Origin: a virus
DNA length: 28,721 nt
Virus record (IMG/VR): IMGVR_UViG_3300043774_000481
Span: 1 to 28,721 of that record
Direction: 5' to 3' (one strand)
Part shown: one piece after another, positions 11,321 to 17,923 of the stretch
How positions within the stretch are numbered: the stretch's first letter is position 1
Layout of the letters: the number at the start of each line of letters is the position of its first letter
The notes under the pieces: generated by a model
Told to the model about the DNA's origin: nothing
Seen by the model: only the letters and a program-made list of their open reading frames with translations
The model's database searches: none
Translations under genes and position numbers: made by a program

Positions 11321-11452
11321 ATGATAAACGCTATTATAGACAGAATTAAATTTGAAATAGAGTGGGCCTTTACAGAAGAGTTAGAGGGTATCCTTTTACT
11401 CATGTGTATGGTTGTTATCCCTGCATCTCTAGTGTTTTTGATTGGTATGTGA
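11321..11452 (+). CDS. 43-aa single-pass membrane protein
   Basis: The product has a charged amphipathic N terminus (MINAIIDRIKFEIEWAFTEE) and a hydrophobic C-terminal half of about 20 residues. An AAGGAG ribosome site lies upstream of the ATG. The role is unknown; small early membrane proteins in phages often alter the host envelope or block superinfection. Confidence 0.55.
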   Translation: MINAIIDRIKFEIEWAFTEELEGILLLMCMVVIPASLVFLIGM

Positions 11453-11456
11453 TTAG

Positions 11457-11555
11457 ATGATAACTCTTTCATGTCGCCTATGCGACACCAAAATGTCAAG
11501 CGAAATCTTTGCAAGTGATGATGTTATTACTTGCCCTAAGTGTTGGGATAACTAA
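11457..11555 (+). CDS. 32-aa zinc-ribbon protein, right copy
   Basis: It contains CRLC and CPKC (MITLSCRLCDTKMSS...DVITCPKCWDN). It is about two-thirds identical to the leftward protein at 10522. The ATG lies 4 nt after the previous stop. With its partner it marks an inverted duplication around the control region. Confidence 0.75.
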   Translation: MITLSCRLCDTKMSSEIFASDDVITCPKCWDN

Positions 11556-11711
11556 ATGAGTGAAGGTTTCTTTACTATTGAATTAGGTCGTTATGGTTTT
11601 ATGTTTGATACAGAATGGTGCTATGTTGCAATCTCATGGCAGTTGATTATTACTAGTGCGCTAGTATTTGCAGGGTATAAATTTTATAAGAGAAAGAAGA
11701 TAACTAAATGA
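11556..11711 (+). CDS. 51-aa single-pass membrane protein
   Basis: The product begins MSEGFFTIELGRYGFMFDTE and has one hydrophobic span at about residues 24-40, then a basic tail (KFYKRKKITK). By the positive-inside rule the C terminus is cytoplasmic. Its ATG immediately follows the previous stop and its own stop overlaps the next gene as ATGA. Confidence 0.55.
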   Translation: MSEGFFTIELGRYGFMFDTEWCYVAISWQLIITSALVFAGYKFYKRKKITK

Positions 11712-11809
11712 AGTCAGCGATGTATGCACACACATGCGAGTCCTGTGGAGACACAGGCATCATTATTTTTGATGAGGGTAGTATCAGAATAGATCCTTGC
11801 AAATGCTAG
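11708..11809 (+). CDS. 33-aa zinc-ribbon protein
   Basis: It carries CESC near the start and CKC at the very end (MKSAMYAHTCESCGD...IDPCKC). It overlaps the upstream gene as ATGA. It is another member of the small zinc-ribbon set of this genome; the function is unknown. Confidence 0.6.
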   Translation: MKSAMYAHTCESCGDTGIIIFDEGSIRIDPCKC

Positions 11810-11895
11810 GATAGTTGGGGGCACTAGGTATACGTGCTCACTATGTTTTCTAGATTTCCCTATCTAATGTATGTATCGTACATCTGACAGAAATA

Positions 11896-11933
11896 TTCAG
11901 ATTTTGGTAAAATGAAAATATTTTCAGATTTTG
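11896..11933 (+). repeat. TTCAGATTTTG direct repeat
   Basis: Two perfect 11-bp copies, at 11896-11906 and 11923-11933, with starts 27 bp apart. The second ends 3 bp before the -10 of the next gene, so this could be an operator. Confidence 0.5.
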
Positions 11934-11936
11934 CGG

Positions 11937-11942
11937 TATACT
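11937..11942 (+). promoter_or_regulatory. -10 box of a leaderless gene
   Basis: TATACT followed by exactly 6 nt and the ATG at 11949. Confidence 0.5.
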
Positions 11943-11948
11943 TAATTT

Positions 11949-12122
11949 ATGGCCATATTAGATAACTTTGAAAACTGGTTTGAGCTAGAAGAACCAGCAA
12001 ACCTAGCTACGAAAATTTTTTCAGAAACGGTATGTAAAGACTGTCAATGTGAATCTAACACTATACAGATAACCGACAATATGGGCAGACCTGTTTCTTG
12101 GGATCAAACACAAACAAACTAA
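11949..12122 (+). CDS. 57-aa hypothetical protein with cysteine cluster
   Basis: The product begins MAILDNFENWFELEEP and carries CKDCQC at residues 29-34. Three cysteines within six residues could join one metal site if paired with another ligand or a partner chain. The start is set by a -10 box 6 nt upstream (leaderless). The gene is convergent with the leftward gene at 12119 and their stop codons overlap by 4 bp. Confidence 0.6.
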   Translation: MAILDNFENWFELEEPANLATKIFSETVCKDCQCESNTIQITDNMGRPVSWDQTQTN

Positions 12123-12316
12123 GGTTTTACAATAAGTCCGTTATCGTCTAAAAACTCATAGAAATTTGTAGCTTCTCCAACAAAAAACTCTTTCATTTCT
12201 GGAGTATTAATTTTTGCTTTTCTTTCTTCAGCCAGTTCTATATTATTTATTGGTCTATTAAGATTACTTTCAAACAAAAATGTTGCAAATAACTCTACTG
12301 CTTCTTGCTTGTTCAT
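12119..12316 (-). CDS. MNKxxA-family small protein, 65 aa
   Basis: Starts MNKQEAVELFATFLFESNLN and ends FLDDNGLIVKP, helical throughout. It is the third and longest of three tandem paralogs. The shared parts are the N-terminal MNKxxAVExxATFxxES and a C-terminal aromatic-xxxxDD/KExGII motif. An AAGGAA ribosome site precedes the ATG. The function is unknown. Confidence 0.65.
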   Translation of the reverse strand: MNKQEAVELFATFLFESNLNRPINNIELAEERKAKINTPEMKEFFVGEATNFYEFLDDNGLIVKP

Positions 12317-12352
12317 ATTTTTTCCTTAATTATGTTAATTGTTTTGTGTTGC

Positions 12353-12499
12353 CTAAGCAATAATTCCTTGCTCTTTCATAACATCATATAGATCTGAACA
12401 TGTTTCTGTATAGGCTCTTAGTGTTTTATTTCTTGGTCTTTCTGCAATGCTTTCCTGTACAAATGTTGCCATGATTTCTACTGCTTGTTCTTTATTCAT
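12353..12499 (-). CDS. MNKxxA-family small protein, 48 aa
   Basis: Starts MNKEQAVEIMATFVQESIAE and ends LYDVMKEQGIIA. It is the middle of three tandem paralogs. A strong AAGGAGAAA ribosome site precedes the ATG. Its compactness suggests the conserved core of the family is just two helices. Confidence 0.7.
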   Translation of the reverse strand: MNKEQAVEIMATFVQESIAERPRNKTLRAYTETCSDLYDVMKEQGIIA

Positions 12500-12530
12500 G
12501 TTTTCTCCTTAGTTAGCTGTCTTAATTATA

Positions 12531-12725
12531 CTACAATTTTGATGCAATTATTTCTTGTTCTTTCATTCTATTGTATAGGTTTTGAACAATAAAAACAAGA
12601 GACGGATGGCTTTGCTGAAAAGACTCTTTTATCTGATCTTCGCTCATTCCAGCTTTGATAGCCATATCATAATTATCGTCTCTAATGCTATCTAGCATAA
12701 ATAAAAGTATTTCTTGTTCATTCAT
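12531..12725 (-). CDS. MNKxxA-family small protein, 64 aa
   Basis: Starts MNEQEILLFMLDSIRDDNYD and ends LYNRMKEQEIIASKL. It is the first of three tandem paralogs. A longer reading to 12791 exists but overlaps the upstream zinc-protein gene. The ATG at 12725 aligns with the starts of both paralogs and lies 5 bp after the upstream stop. Confidence 0.65.
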   Translation of the reverse strand: MNEQEILLFMLDSIRDDNYDMAIKAGMSEDQIKESFQQSHPSLVFIVQNLYNRMKEQEIIASKL

Positions 12726-12730
12726 TTCTT

Positions 12731-12949
12731 TCACCACTTTCCTATAGGACAACGAGCTTGCTCTAGCTCGGTTTTTAACTTCATAAAGCACTTACACAAT
12801 TTGCAACGGGATCCATTCTTTTTAAAATGCTCACACTCATTACAAATTTTCAAACGGGAGTTAACAATTTCCTCTGACGCCCTAGGCGTAGAAGGCTTAA
12901 GCCAATCACCTATAGTAACATCCTTAGATTCGTCAGAACTTTTAGACAA
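12731..12949 (-). CDS. cysteine-rich zinc-binding protein, 72 aa, TTG start
   Basis: The C-terminal half holds CNEC, CKLCKC and a final C in the setting CPIGKW, five or six zinc ligands in all. It is a clear paralog of the 77-aa protein at 17673 (CKKC, CKKCGC, CPLNKW). It has no ATG start. TTG at 12949 follows an AGAGG ribosome site and gives MSK, the same first residues as the ATG-started paralog. It overlaps the gene upstream by 8 bp. The family is common near structural genes in large phages; its role is not established. Confidence 0.75.
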   Translation of the reverse strand: MSKSSDESKDVTIGDWLKPSTPRASEEIVNSRLKICNECEHFKKNGSRCKLCKCFMKLKTELEQARCPIGKW

Positions 12950-13538
12950 TTAACACCTCTGGCTCGCCTATTAGCGATTTAGAAACGGTAGTCCATAATT
13001 GATACGACATAGACGGACTTATCTTTGCATGCATTCCTTGTATATCCATAACGTATTTAAAACCACCCTTTTTAGACTCTCTAACTCCCCATACACCATT
13101 ATAGTCTAGCATAGAAGCCTCAAATACAAATAGCTGATATTTCTTATCTTCATCCTTTTCGGGTATATTAGACCAATCCGATTCTACCTTTGCTAGACAT
13201 ATATAGTAATCAGCATGTGTATCATTTATTGCCTCTACCATTTGTTCTAATGTGTCATGTTTTCCTAATCTGCTCCCCGAAAATCTCAATGTACCCTTTT
13301 TTGGGTCATAGACTCCAGACTTGATTGAAAATGATTGACCCGTCTCTAGGGTAAGATCTTTGGATACGGTATGAGATCTATTTGGCTTCCAGTCATTTTC
13401 CAAACCATTATCTTTTAAGGTTTGGGCAATAAGCTCTTCTAAAAATTCTGCAATTGCAGGCAGGCGATATAACATGTGATGTGTTTTTAATTTTGCAGGA
13501 AGGAAGGTTTGTAATATATTCCTAATTGTCTCTACCAT
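12942..13538 (-). CDS. unidentified protein, possibly a restriction-endonuclease-like nuclease, 198 aa
   Basis: The product has a helical first 50 residues, then a basic beta-rich core: LTLETGQSFSIKSGVYDPKK at about residues 62-81, then GTLRFSGSRLGKHDTLEQM. The SxKSG strand after acidic residues resembles the E-x-K step of a PD-(D/E)XK nuclease core, but I cannot place all the catalytic residues. An unrelated DNA-binding protein is possible. The start is set by TGG-TATACT exactly 6 nt before the ATG (leaderless). The gene contains two AAGGTTTG octamers and a third lies just upstream. Confidence 0.4.
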   Translation of the reverse strand: MVETIRNILQTFLPAKLKTHHMLYRLPAIAEFLEELIAQTLKDNGLENDWKPNRSHTVSKDLTLETGQSFSIKSGVYDPKKGTLRFSGSRLGKHDTLEQMVEAINDTHADYYICLAKVESDWSNIPEKDEDKKYQLFVFEASMLDYNGVWGVRESKKGGFKYVMDIQGMHAKISPSMSYQLWTTVSKSLIGEPEVLIV

Positions 13539-13544
13539 CAAACC

Positions 13545-13553
13545 AGTATACCA
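13545..13553 (-). promoter_or_regulatory. extended -10 promoter for a leaderless gene
   Basis: TGG-TATACT on the minus strand, then GGTTTG, then ATG at 13538. Confidence 0.6.
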
Positions 13554-13580
13554 AAGATCACCAGATATGTCTACATAGGT

Positions 13581-13602
13581 GGATACGTGTATCCAAGGTT
13601 TG
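13581..13602. repeat. inverted repeat with adjacent AAGGTTTG octamer
   Basis: GGATAC-GT-GTATCC at 13581-13594, followed by AAGGTTTG at 13595-13602. It sits upstream of the divergent genes at 13538 and 13715 and could be an operator. Confidence 0.4.
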
Positions 13603-13629
13603 TAGGTATGTGGTTTGTTTAATCTCTAT

Positions 13630-13676
13630 TTCGGCGAACTTAAAATCGGCTTTGTAATTCGGGCGAACTTTAAAAA
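13630..13676 (+). repeat. imperfect direct repeat TTCGG(G)CGAACTT
   Basis: Two copies begin near 13630 and 13659, each running into TAAAA. They lie upstream of the -10 of the gene at 13715. Confidence 0.4.
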
Positions 13677-13698
13677 ATATTTTTTTTATCTTATATAA

Positions 13699-13707
13699 TG
13701 ATATAAT
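13699..13707 (+). promoter_or_regulatory. extended -10 promoter
   Basis: TGA-TATAAT followed by 7 nt and the ATG at 13715. A second TATAAT lies at about 13693. Confidence 0.5.
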
Positions 13708-13714
13708 TATACTT

Positions 13715-13927
13715 ATGACTCTACAAGACTGGGCTGCATTAGTATTATCACTTTTATCAATTTTTGTTATTGTAGCTGGCGGAATCAAATGGCTTGTAAA
13801 ACATTACCTAAGTGAACTTAAACCAAATTCTGGATCATCACTAAAAGATTCCGTTAATCGCTTAGAAGAAAAAACTGACAAAATATTTGATCTTGTTGTT
13901 GAACATTTAAAAGATCATTCTAAATAA
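13715..13927 (+). CDS. single-pass membrane protein with coiled-coil tail (holin-like?)
   Basis: The 70-residue product has one hydrophobic span at about residues 7-27 (ALVLSLLSIFVIVAGGI) and a charged helical tail. Heptads in the tail run through SVNRLEEKTDKIFDLVVEHL. Size and layout fit a small holin or a membrane tether. It is not next to the lysozyme-like gene, so holin is only a suggestion. The mRNA is probably nearly leaderless. Confidence 0.6.
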   Translation: MTLQDWAALVLSLLSIFVIVAGGIKWLVKHYLSELKPNSGSSLKDSVNRLEEKTDKIFDLVVEHLKDHSK

Positions 13928-14159
13928 TTTACTATATATAATATATAAAAGATATTTTAAAAACCTTATTTGCTTATATCTCTTTTCTTATATATTTTAA
14001 GTATACACTATCCAATACCCTGGCCTAATAGACATAACATAACAAAACGGACATTTAAGACAATAACAATTTGATAACAAATAAAAATATAACAAAAAGT
14101 TATAAAATCTTTATACTCTGGTATTTTTAAAGAATATAATGTTATACTTTGTATGGCTG

Positions 14160-14203
14160 GCCCCTAGGTTGCTCTCTACCCACCCCCCACTGCCCCTAGG
14201 GGC
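14160..14203. repeat. 9-bp inverted repeat around CCTAGG
   Basis: GCCCCTAGG and CCTAGGGGC are separated by a C-rich 26-nt loop. The stem is G:C-rich in an otherwise AT-rich genome. It has no T-tail, so it is not a standard terminator. Confidence 0.55.
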
Positions 14204-14217
14204 TTAGTCATTTAATA

Positions 14218-14226
14218 TGATATAAT
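14218..14226 (+). promoter_or_regulatory. extended -10 promoter for a leaderless gene
   Basis: TGA-TATAAT followed by exactly 6 nt and the ATG at 14233. Confidence 0.65.
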
Positions 14227-14232
14227 CCTTAT

Positions 14233-14649
14233 ATGTGCTCTCCTACAATAGAAAAATTTGGCGCTACACCAGCAAATATACAATGGACAGTTGTTCGTGG
14301 AGACTATGCTTCATTTACAGTTTCATTTCTTGAAAATAATGAAGTTACAGAATTTGATACAGATGGATGGGCATTTGCTGCCACCGCCTATGATCCAATA
14401 ACAGATGTTCTAGATGAGCTAGAAGTTTCTATTGATGGATCAGTAGTAACAGTAAGTGCCCCAGCATCTGTAACAGAAAATTGGGGAATAAAATATAGAT
14501 CAGTAGTGGCAGAGCTATCTTTTGACCTACAGGCAATAGTTCCAGATGGAGCATCAACAATTACCTGGACACCAGTTATTGGAACAATTTGCGTATTAGG
14601 AGATGTATCTCCAGGAAATACAAGAAACACTATTGGGGGAGTTTCTTAA
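14233..14649 (+). CDS. baseplate/fibre-type beta-sandwich protein (BppU-N-like)
   Basis: The 138-residue product has WTVVRGDYASFTVSF near residue 19 and later GWAFAATAYDP, then alternating strands ending GDVSPGNTRN. The RGD-x-x-x-F opening and strand pattern are shared with the products at 15497 and 26097, so the three are paralogs. They resemble the N-terminal domain of siphophage baseplate upper proteins and small Ig-like fibre domains. It probably forms an adaptor for a tail fibre. Confidence 0.6.
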   Translation: MCSPTIEKFGATPANIQWTVVRGDYASFTVSFLENNEVTEFDTDGWAFAATAYDPITDVLDELEVSIDGSVVTVSAPASVTENWGIKYRSVVAELSFDLQAIVPDGASTITWTPVIGTICVLGDVSPGNTRNTIGGVS

Positions 14650-14733
14650 ATGATAATTAAAATTAAAGACACTAACCCAAAGCTTCCACCATTAATAAAA
14701 GTTAATGGGACTATTTTTAAAGTAAAGAAATAG
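14650..14733 (+). CDS. 27-aa hypothetical peptide
   Basis: An ATG directly after the previous stop (TAA-ATG) opens a 27-residue basic peptide ([20 protein letters not shown]...). It sits between two structural genes 4 bp upstream of the collagen-like gene. The tight packing supports translation. Its short beta-hairpin pattern suggests a virion accessory peptide, but that is a guess. Confidence 0.4.
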   Translation: MIIKIKDTNPKLPPLIKVNGTIFKVKK

Positions 14734-14737
14734 TCTT

Positions 14738-15472
14738 ATGGCCATATCAAAAAATATGGATGGTCCAAAAACAAAATATTCAGAAACAGTTAAATCAACA
14801 AAAAGCATAGAATTAAGTAACACCGAGTATATTGCTGTTCCAGGAAACCAAGGGGAAAAAGGCGAACAAGGCCCTCCAGGACCACAAGGACCAGAGGGTC
14901 CAAGGGGCGAGAGGGGACTTACGGGAAAAGACGGCAAAGATGGCCCACAAGGTCCTAAAGGGGAACCTGGAAAAGGTGGTGGACAAGGATATGAAAGTCC
15001 ATCAGGACAATATCCAGGATGGGCATACTATGAAAATAAAGAAAGAAAGCCGTTATTACTTGGTCCAGACAGAGGAGATGATGGATGGGTAAATATTTTA
15101 ATGCATGATGATGAAAATAAAAGTATTTTAAATTTTTTGCCAGAAGGATCAGTATCGCTTTGGAATTCTTACACTCAAAGAATTAATTTTAAACAGTTAA
15201 AAATAGGAACAAAAGTAGACATAAGATACGATATAACAATTACAACAGACACAAATAACACAGAGGCTTGGATAAGAACTTATACTCCAAAAGTAGAGTC
15301 TCCAACGGCATACATTGGAATGTTGAAATATAGGTATGTTTATGATATGTCTGTTAATCAAACACTATATATAAACCTTTCAAAAATTAAGTCAGAAGGT
15401 GCAATTATTCAGGCTAGAGCAGACAATGAAAGCACTATACTTTTAAAAGGCATGTATATCTCTGTCTCTTAA
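14738..15472 (+). CDS. collagen-like tail fibre protein
   Basis: The 244-residue product has a 35-residue N-terminal attachment part, then sixteen Gly-X-Y triplets at about residues 36-83 (for example [19 protein letters not shown]). A 160-residue globular C-terminal part follows. Gly-X-Y runs form a collagen-type triple helix in many phage fibres, so the protein is probably a trimer with a C-terminal tip. Only one triplet is GPP, but several have proline in the X position. The six hydroxylase-type oxygenase genes that begin 3 kb downstream could in principle act on it. There is no promoter directly upstream, so it is probably co-transcribed from 14218. Confidence 0.8.
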   Translation: MAISKNMDGPKTKYSETVKSTKSIELSNTEYIAVPGNQGEKGEQGPPGPQGPEGPRGERGLTGKDGKDGPQGPKGEPGKGGGQGYESPSGQYPGWAYYENKERKPLLLGPDRGDDGWVNILMHDDENKSILNFLPEGSVSLWNSYTQRINFKQLKIGTKVDIRYDITITTDTNNTEAWIRTYTPKVESPTAYIGMLKYRYVYDMSVNQTLYINLSKIKSEGAIIQARADNESTILLKGMYISVS

Positions 15473-15474
15473 TG

Positions 15475-15483
15475 GTATAATAA
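15475..15483 (+). promoter_or_regulatory. extended -10 promoter
   Basis: TGG-TATAAT just after the collagen-like gene. Here the start codon lies 15 nt downstream and is served by an AGGAGG ribosome site, so this mRNA has a short leader. Confidence 0.55.
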
Positions 15484-15496
15484 ACTAGGAGGAATA

Positions 15497-15850
15497 ATGG
15501 CATTTCCAAGCGTATATAATTTTTCGTATTATCGTGGTGACACTTTTCAGTTTGTTGCCCGTCCAAAATCAGCAAATGGAGAAACTTTTCCATTAGACGG
15601 TTTTACAGCAATTTTTACAATTGCTAACCAAAGAGGGTCTGGTGCAACACAGTATGCAGCAAGTGCAACTGTAAATACATCGCTAGACATAGTTACATGT
15701 ACAATTAATCCATCGGTAGGAAGATCGCTAAGTAGTGGTTCTTATGTTTATGATGTTCAAGTTACAAATACAACCCCAGATCCAGATGTTATTTATACTT
15801 TACTTACTGGAACAATTACAGTTCAAGATGACGTAACTGGTGCAGTTTAA
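15497..15850 (+). CDS. baseplate/fibre-type beta-sandwich protein (BppU-N-like)
   Basis: The 117-residue product has FSYYRGDTFQFVARPKSANG near residue 10, then FPLDGFTAIFTI, SYVYDVQV and a closing strand TGTITVQDD. It is a paralog of the products at 14233 and 26097. A strong AGGAGG site precedes the ATG. Its stop overlaps the next gene as TAATG, so the two proteins are probably made in matched amounts. Confidence 0.65.
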   Translation: MAFPSVYNFSYYRGDTFQFVARPKSANGETFPLDGFTAIFTIANQRGSGATQYAASATVNTSLDIVTCTINPSVGRSLSSGSYVYDVQVTNTTPDPDVIYTLLTGTITVQDDVTGAV

Positions 15851-16410
15851 TGACAGATGTTGTTTTATCTAATGACGACATTACCATTCTTGGTCCACCG
15901 TCAACCATTGATCTTTCAGTTGACATAGGTCCACAAGGAGATCGTGGTAGTCAAATTTTTGTTGGAGTAGGAGATCCAAATACAATTGAAATTGGACAAC
16001 AAATAGAATTAAACGATATGTACATAAATACTTCTCCTGGTGTTGACTATGGATATATGTATCAATATAGATCAGAGCCTGGTGGAAATGTTTGGGTAGA
16101 AACACTTAAAATAAGTCCTGCAATTTACTCAAAAAACATATTGACAACATATACAAGTGGTGCAGCACAAATAACTATTCCAATAAATGACATTGTTACT
16201 GTTTCTGGAGCACCACTAACATCATCAAACTTTAACGTTCAATATAGTATTTCTCATACAAATCCAATAGCTTCTTCAATGGCTATTCCAGCTTTATCGG
16301 GTTCAGAAAACCTTGTTATTAATTTTAAAGCAGTCCAAAGCACAACTGGAACTTGGTCAAATTTATCTGGAGAGGTTGTTACGCATATTTTTATATCAAT
16401 AGTTATTTAA
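15850..16410 (+). CDS. tail fibre or baseplate protein with short collagen-like motif
   Basis: The 186-residue product has IGPQGDRGSQIFVGVGDPNT at about residues 26-45. This short Gly-X-Y turn precedes a conserved phage-fibre motif. A beta-rich remainder follows. Such GPQGxxG-then-domain layouts are common in short tail fibres. It starts inside the stop of the upstream gene (TAATG). Confidence 0.65.
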   Translation: MTDVVLSNDDITILGPPSTIDLSVDIGPQGDRGSQIFVGVGDPNTIEIGQQIELNDMYINTSPGVDYGYMYQYRSEPGGNVWVETLKISPAIYSKNILTTYTSGAAQITIPINDIVTVSGAPLTSSNFNVQYSISHTNPIASSMAIPALSGSENLVINFKAVQSTTGTWSNLSGEVVTHIFISIVI

Positions 16411-16413
16411 TTA

Positions 16414-16422
16414 TGGTATAAT
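16414..16422 (+). promoter_or_regulatory. extended -10 promoter
   Basis: TGG-TATAAT upstream of the gene at 16439, with a GAGAGG ribosome site between. Confidence 0.5.
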
Positions 16423-16438
16423 TTTTGAGAGGTGAAAA

Positions 16439-17152
16439 ATGGCAGCAGAAAGTATAGGAACACTAGTTCCAACAAAGATTCCAGGCTATTCAGATGCTGC
16501 TGATATACAAGCAGCTCTAAGGGTTTATCACTACGGATCATATACTTTTGATACAGCAGAGTCAAATACTGCAAACCTTGTAAACCCCTCAATTGCATAT
16601 ACAATTAATGATCTTCAGTCTCAAATTGATGGTATTTCTGGATTAGATCCAAGCCTTTATACAGCAAAAGGTTCATTACTAAGTGCTTCAGCTGCATCTA
16701 CAGTGTCTTTGTTAACTGTTGGATCAAACGGTACTGTATTAACTGCAAACTCTGGAACTGCAACAGGACTTGAATGGGCAACGCCATCAGTTACTGCAAC
16801 TAATACAGTTACACTTACAGGAAAAACATTAACTGCTCCAGTAATTAATATAGCAACAAATGCACAAACAGCATCATATTCTTTAGTTTTATCTGATGCC
16901 TCAAAAATTGTAGAGGTTTCAGTTGGTTCAGCCAACACACTAACAATTCCAACTAATGCATCTCAAGCATTTCCTATCGGCACACAAATATTAATTCTTC
17001 AAACTAACACTGGACAAACAACACTTACTGCAGCAAGTGGAGTTACCGTTAATGCTACACCAGGACTAAAGCTAAGAACTCAATGGTCATCAGCTGTATT
17101 GGTTAAACGTGCTACAGATACATGGGTTGCTTTAGGCGATTTGGTAGCTTAA
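16439..17152 (+). CDS. tail fibre protein
   Basis: The 237-residue product begins MAAESIGTLVPTKIPGYSDA and continues with AADIQAALRVYHYG. The middle has GSLLSASAASTVSLLTVGSN and LTGKTLTAPVI, the latter a TLTxKTLTxP repeat typical of phage fibres. The C-terminal part ends SAVLVKRATDTWVALGDLVA, a common fibre-tip ending. Similar phrases recur in the large fibre at 27206. A virion component is very likely. Confidence 0.75.
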   Translation: MAAESIGTLVPTKIPGYSDAADIQAALRVYHYGSYTFDTAESNTANLVNPSIAYTINDLQSQIDGISGLDPSLYTAKGSLLSASAASTVSLLTVGSNGTVLTANSGTATGLEWATPSVTATNTVTLTGKTLTAPVINIATNAQTASYSLVLSDASKIVEVSVGSANTLTIPTNASQAFPIGTQILILQTNTGQTTLTAASGVTVNATPGLKLRTQWSSAVLVKRATDTWVALGDLVA

Positions 17153-17153
17153 A

Positions 17154-17660
17154 ATGTCATTTATCCTTATGGGGGCACAAGGATCTGCTGGGCATCAGCC
17201 AGGAATACCTACCATAGGAACTGCCACTACTTCAGCTTCACAAACAGTAAGTGTTCCTTTTACTGCTCCATCTTATTTAGGAAAACCAACTGGAACAAGT
17301 TATATTGCAATTTCAAATCCAGGTGCAATAACTGGAACTTCATCAACTTCTCCAATATCAGTTACAGGGTTAACTAATGGAACCGCATATACTTTTACTG
17401 TTAAGTTAAACAATGGAGTTGTAGATTCTTTATCTTCAGAAGCATCTAATTCTGTAACACCCGTTGTTCCAGGACCGTTTTTCCCACCATTCTTTCCGTT
17501 CTTCCCTTACTTCCCGTTCTTCCCAACATTTTTACCATGTACTCCAGGAACAGTATGTGCAACAGGAACAAATAACGAACCACAAGGTCCGTGTGATTAT
17601 GTTATAGCTTGGAGCAGTACTTGTACCTGTACAGTTGAAGTTTCTTACGTTTGTTATTAA
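17154..17660 (+). CDS. fibronectin-III-like protein with Pro/Phe tract and cysteine-rich tail
   Basis: The 168-residue product has one fibronectin-III-like domain at about residues 18-105, with GTSYIAIS, VTGLTNGTAYTFTVKLNN and SNSVTPV. A 21-residue tract made almost only of Pro, Phe and Tyr follows (residues 108-128, for example PFFPPFFPFFPYFPFFP). The last 40 residues hold six cysteines and may form a disulphide-bonded tip. It is a paralog of the protein at 17956. It is likely displayed on the virion. The Pro/Phe tract could be an extended hydrophobic rod, a membrane- or glycan-binding surface, or a substrate for the oxygenases downstream. Confidence 0.7.
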   Translation: MSFILMGAQGSAGHQPGIPTIGTATTSASQTVSVPFTAPSYLGKPTGTSYIAISNPGAITGTSSTSPISVTGLTNGTAYTFTVKLNNGVVDSLSSEASNSVTPVVPGPFFPPFFPFFPYFPFFPTFLPCTPGTVCATGTNNEPQGPCDYVIAWSSTCTCTVEVSYVCY

Positions 17661-17672
17661 AAGGGGATAAAA

Positions 17673-17906
17673 ATGTCAAAACCGTATAACCGTACAGCAA
17701 AACCATGGGACTTGTTTAATCCAGCTATGCAGAAGGTATCAGATGAAATTGCAGATAGCCGTATGGCTATATGTAAGAAATGCCCTGAACTTATTAAACT
17801 TACAAGCCAGTGTAAAAAATGTGGATGTATCATGAATCTTAAAACTAAGTTAGCTATTGCATCCTGCCCACTAAATAAATGGGAACAGGTAGAAAATGTT
17901 AAATAA
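17673..17906 (+). CDS. cysteine-rich zinc-binding protein, 77 aa
   Basis: The product has CKKC at about residue 35, CKKCGC at about residue 48 and a final C in CPLNKW. It is a paralog of the leftward protein at 12731. An AGGGGA ribosome site precedes the ATG. It sits between two fibronectin-like fibre genes, as relatives do in other large phages near structural genes. It could be a chaperone or assembly factor, but that is not shown. Confidence 0.75.
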   Translation: MSKPYNRTAKPWDLFNPAMQKVSDEIADSRMAICKKCPELIKLTSQCKKCGCIMNLKTKLAIASCPLNKWEQVENVK

Positions 17907-17911
17907 TAGTA

Positions 17912-17917
17912 TATAAT
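17912..17917 (+). promoter_or_regulatory. -10 box giving a leaderless small ORF
   Basis: TATAAT followed by exactly 6 nt and the ATG at 17924. Confidence 0.5.
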
Positions 17918-17923
17918 GTTCAT

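Larger units (their letters stand above)
13928..14232. other. intergenic region before the structural genes, with a CCCCTAGG hairpin
   Basis: About 300 bp without a gene. The left two-thirds is extremely AT-rich with repeated TAACA and TATAA strings. A GC-rich island at 14159-14203 follows. In it GCCCCTAGG (14160-14168) can pair with CCTAGGGGC (14195-14203), and the right copy is itself a perfect 12-bp palindrome (14192-14203). This could be a terminator-like or processing structure, or a protein-binding site. A leaderless promoter follows at 14218-14226. Confidence 0.5.

Noticed and set aside
13715-13927. Firm call of holin
   Set aside because: One membrane span and small size fit, but the gene is over 11 kb from the lysozyme-like gene and has a coiled-coil tail; left as holin-like at most.
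14832-15092. 86-aa frame inside the collagen-like gene
   Set aside because: A shifted-frame shadow of the Gly-X-Y coding repeat.
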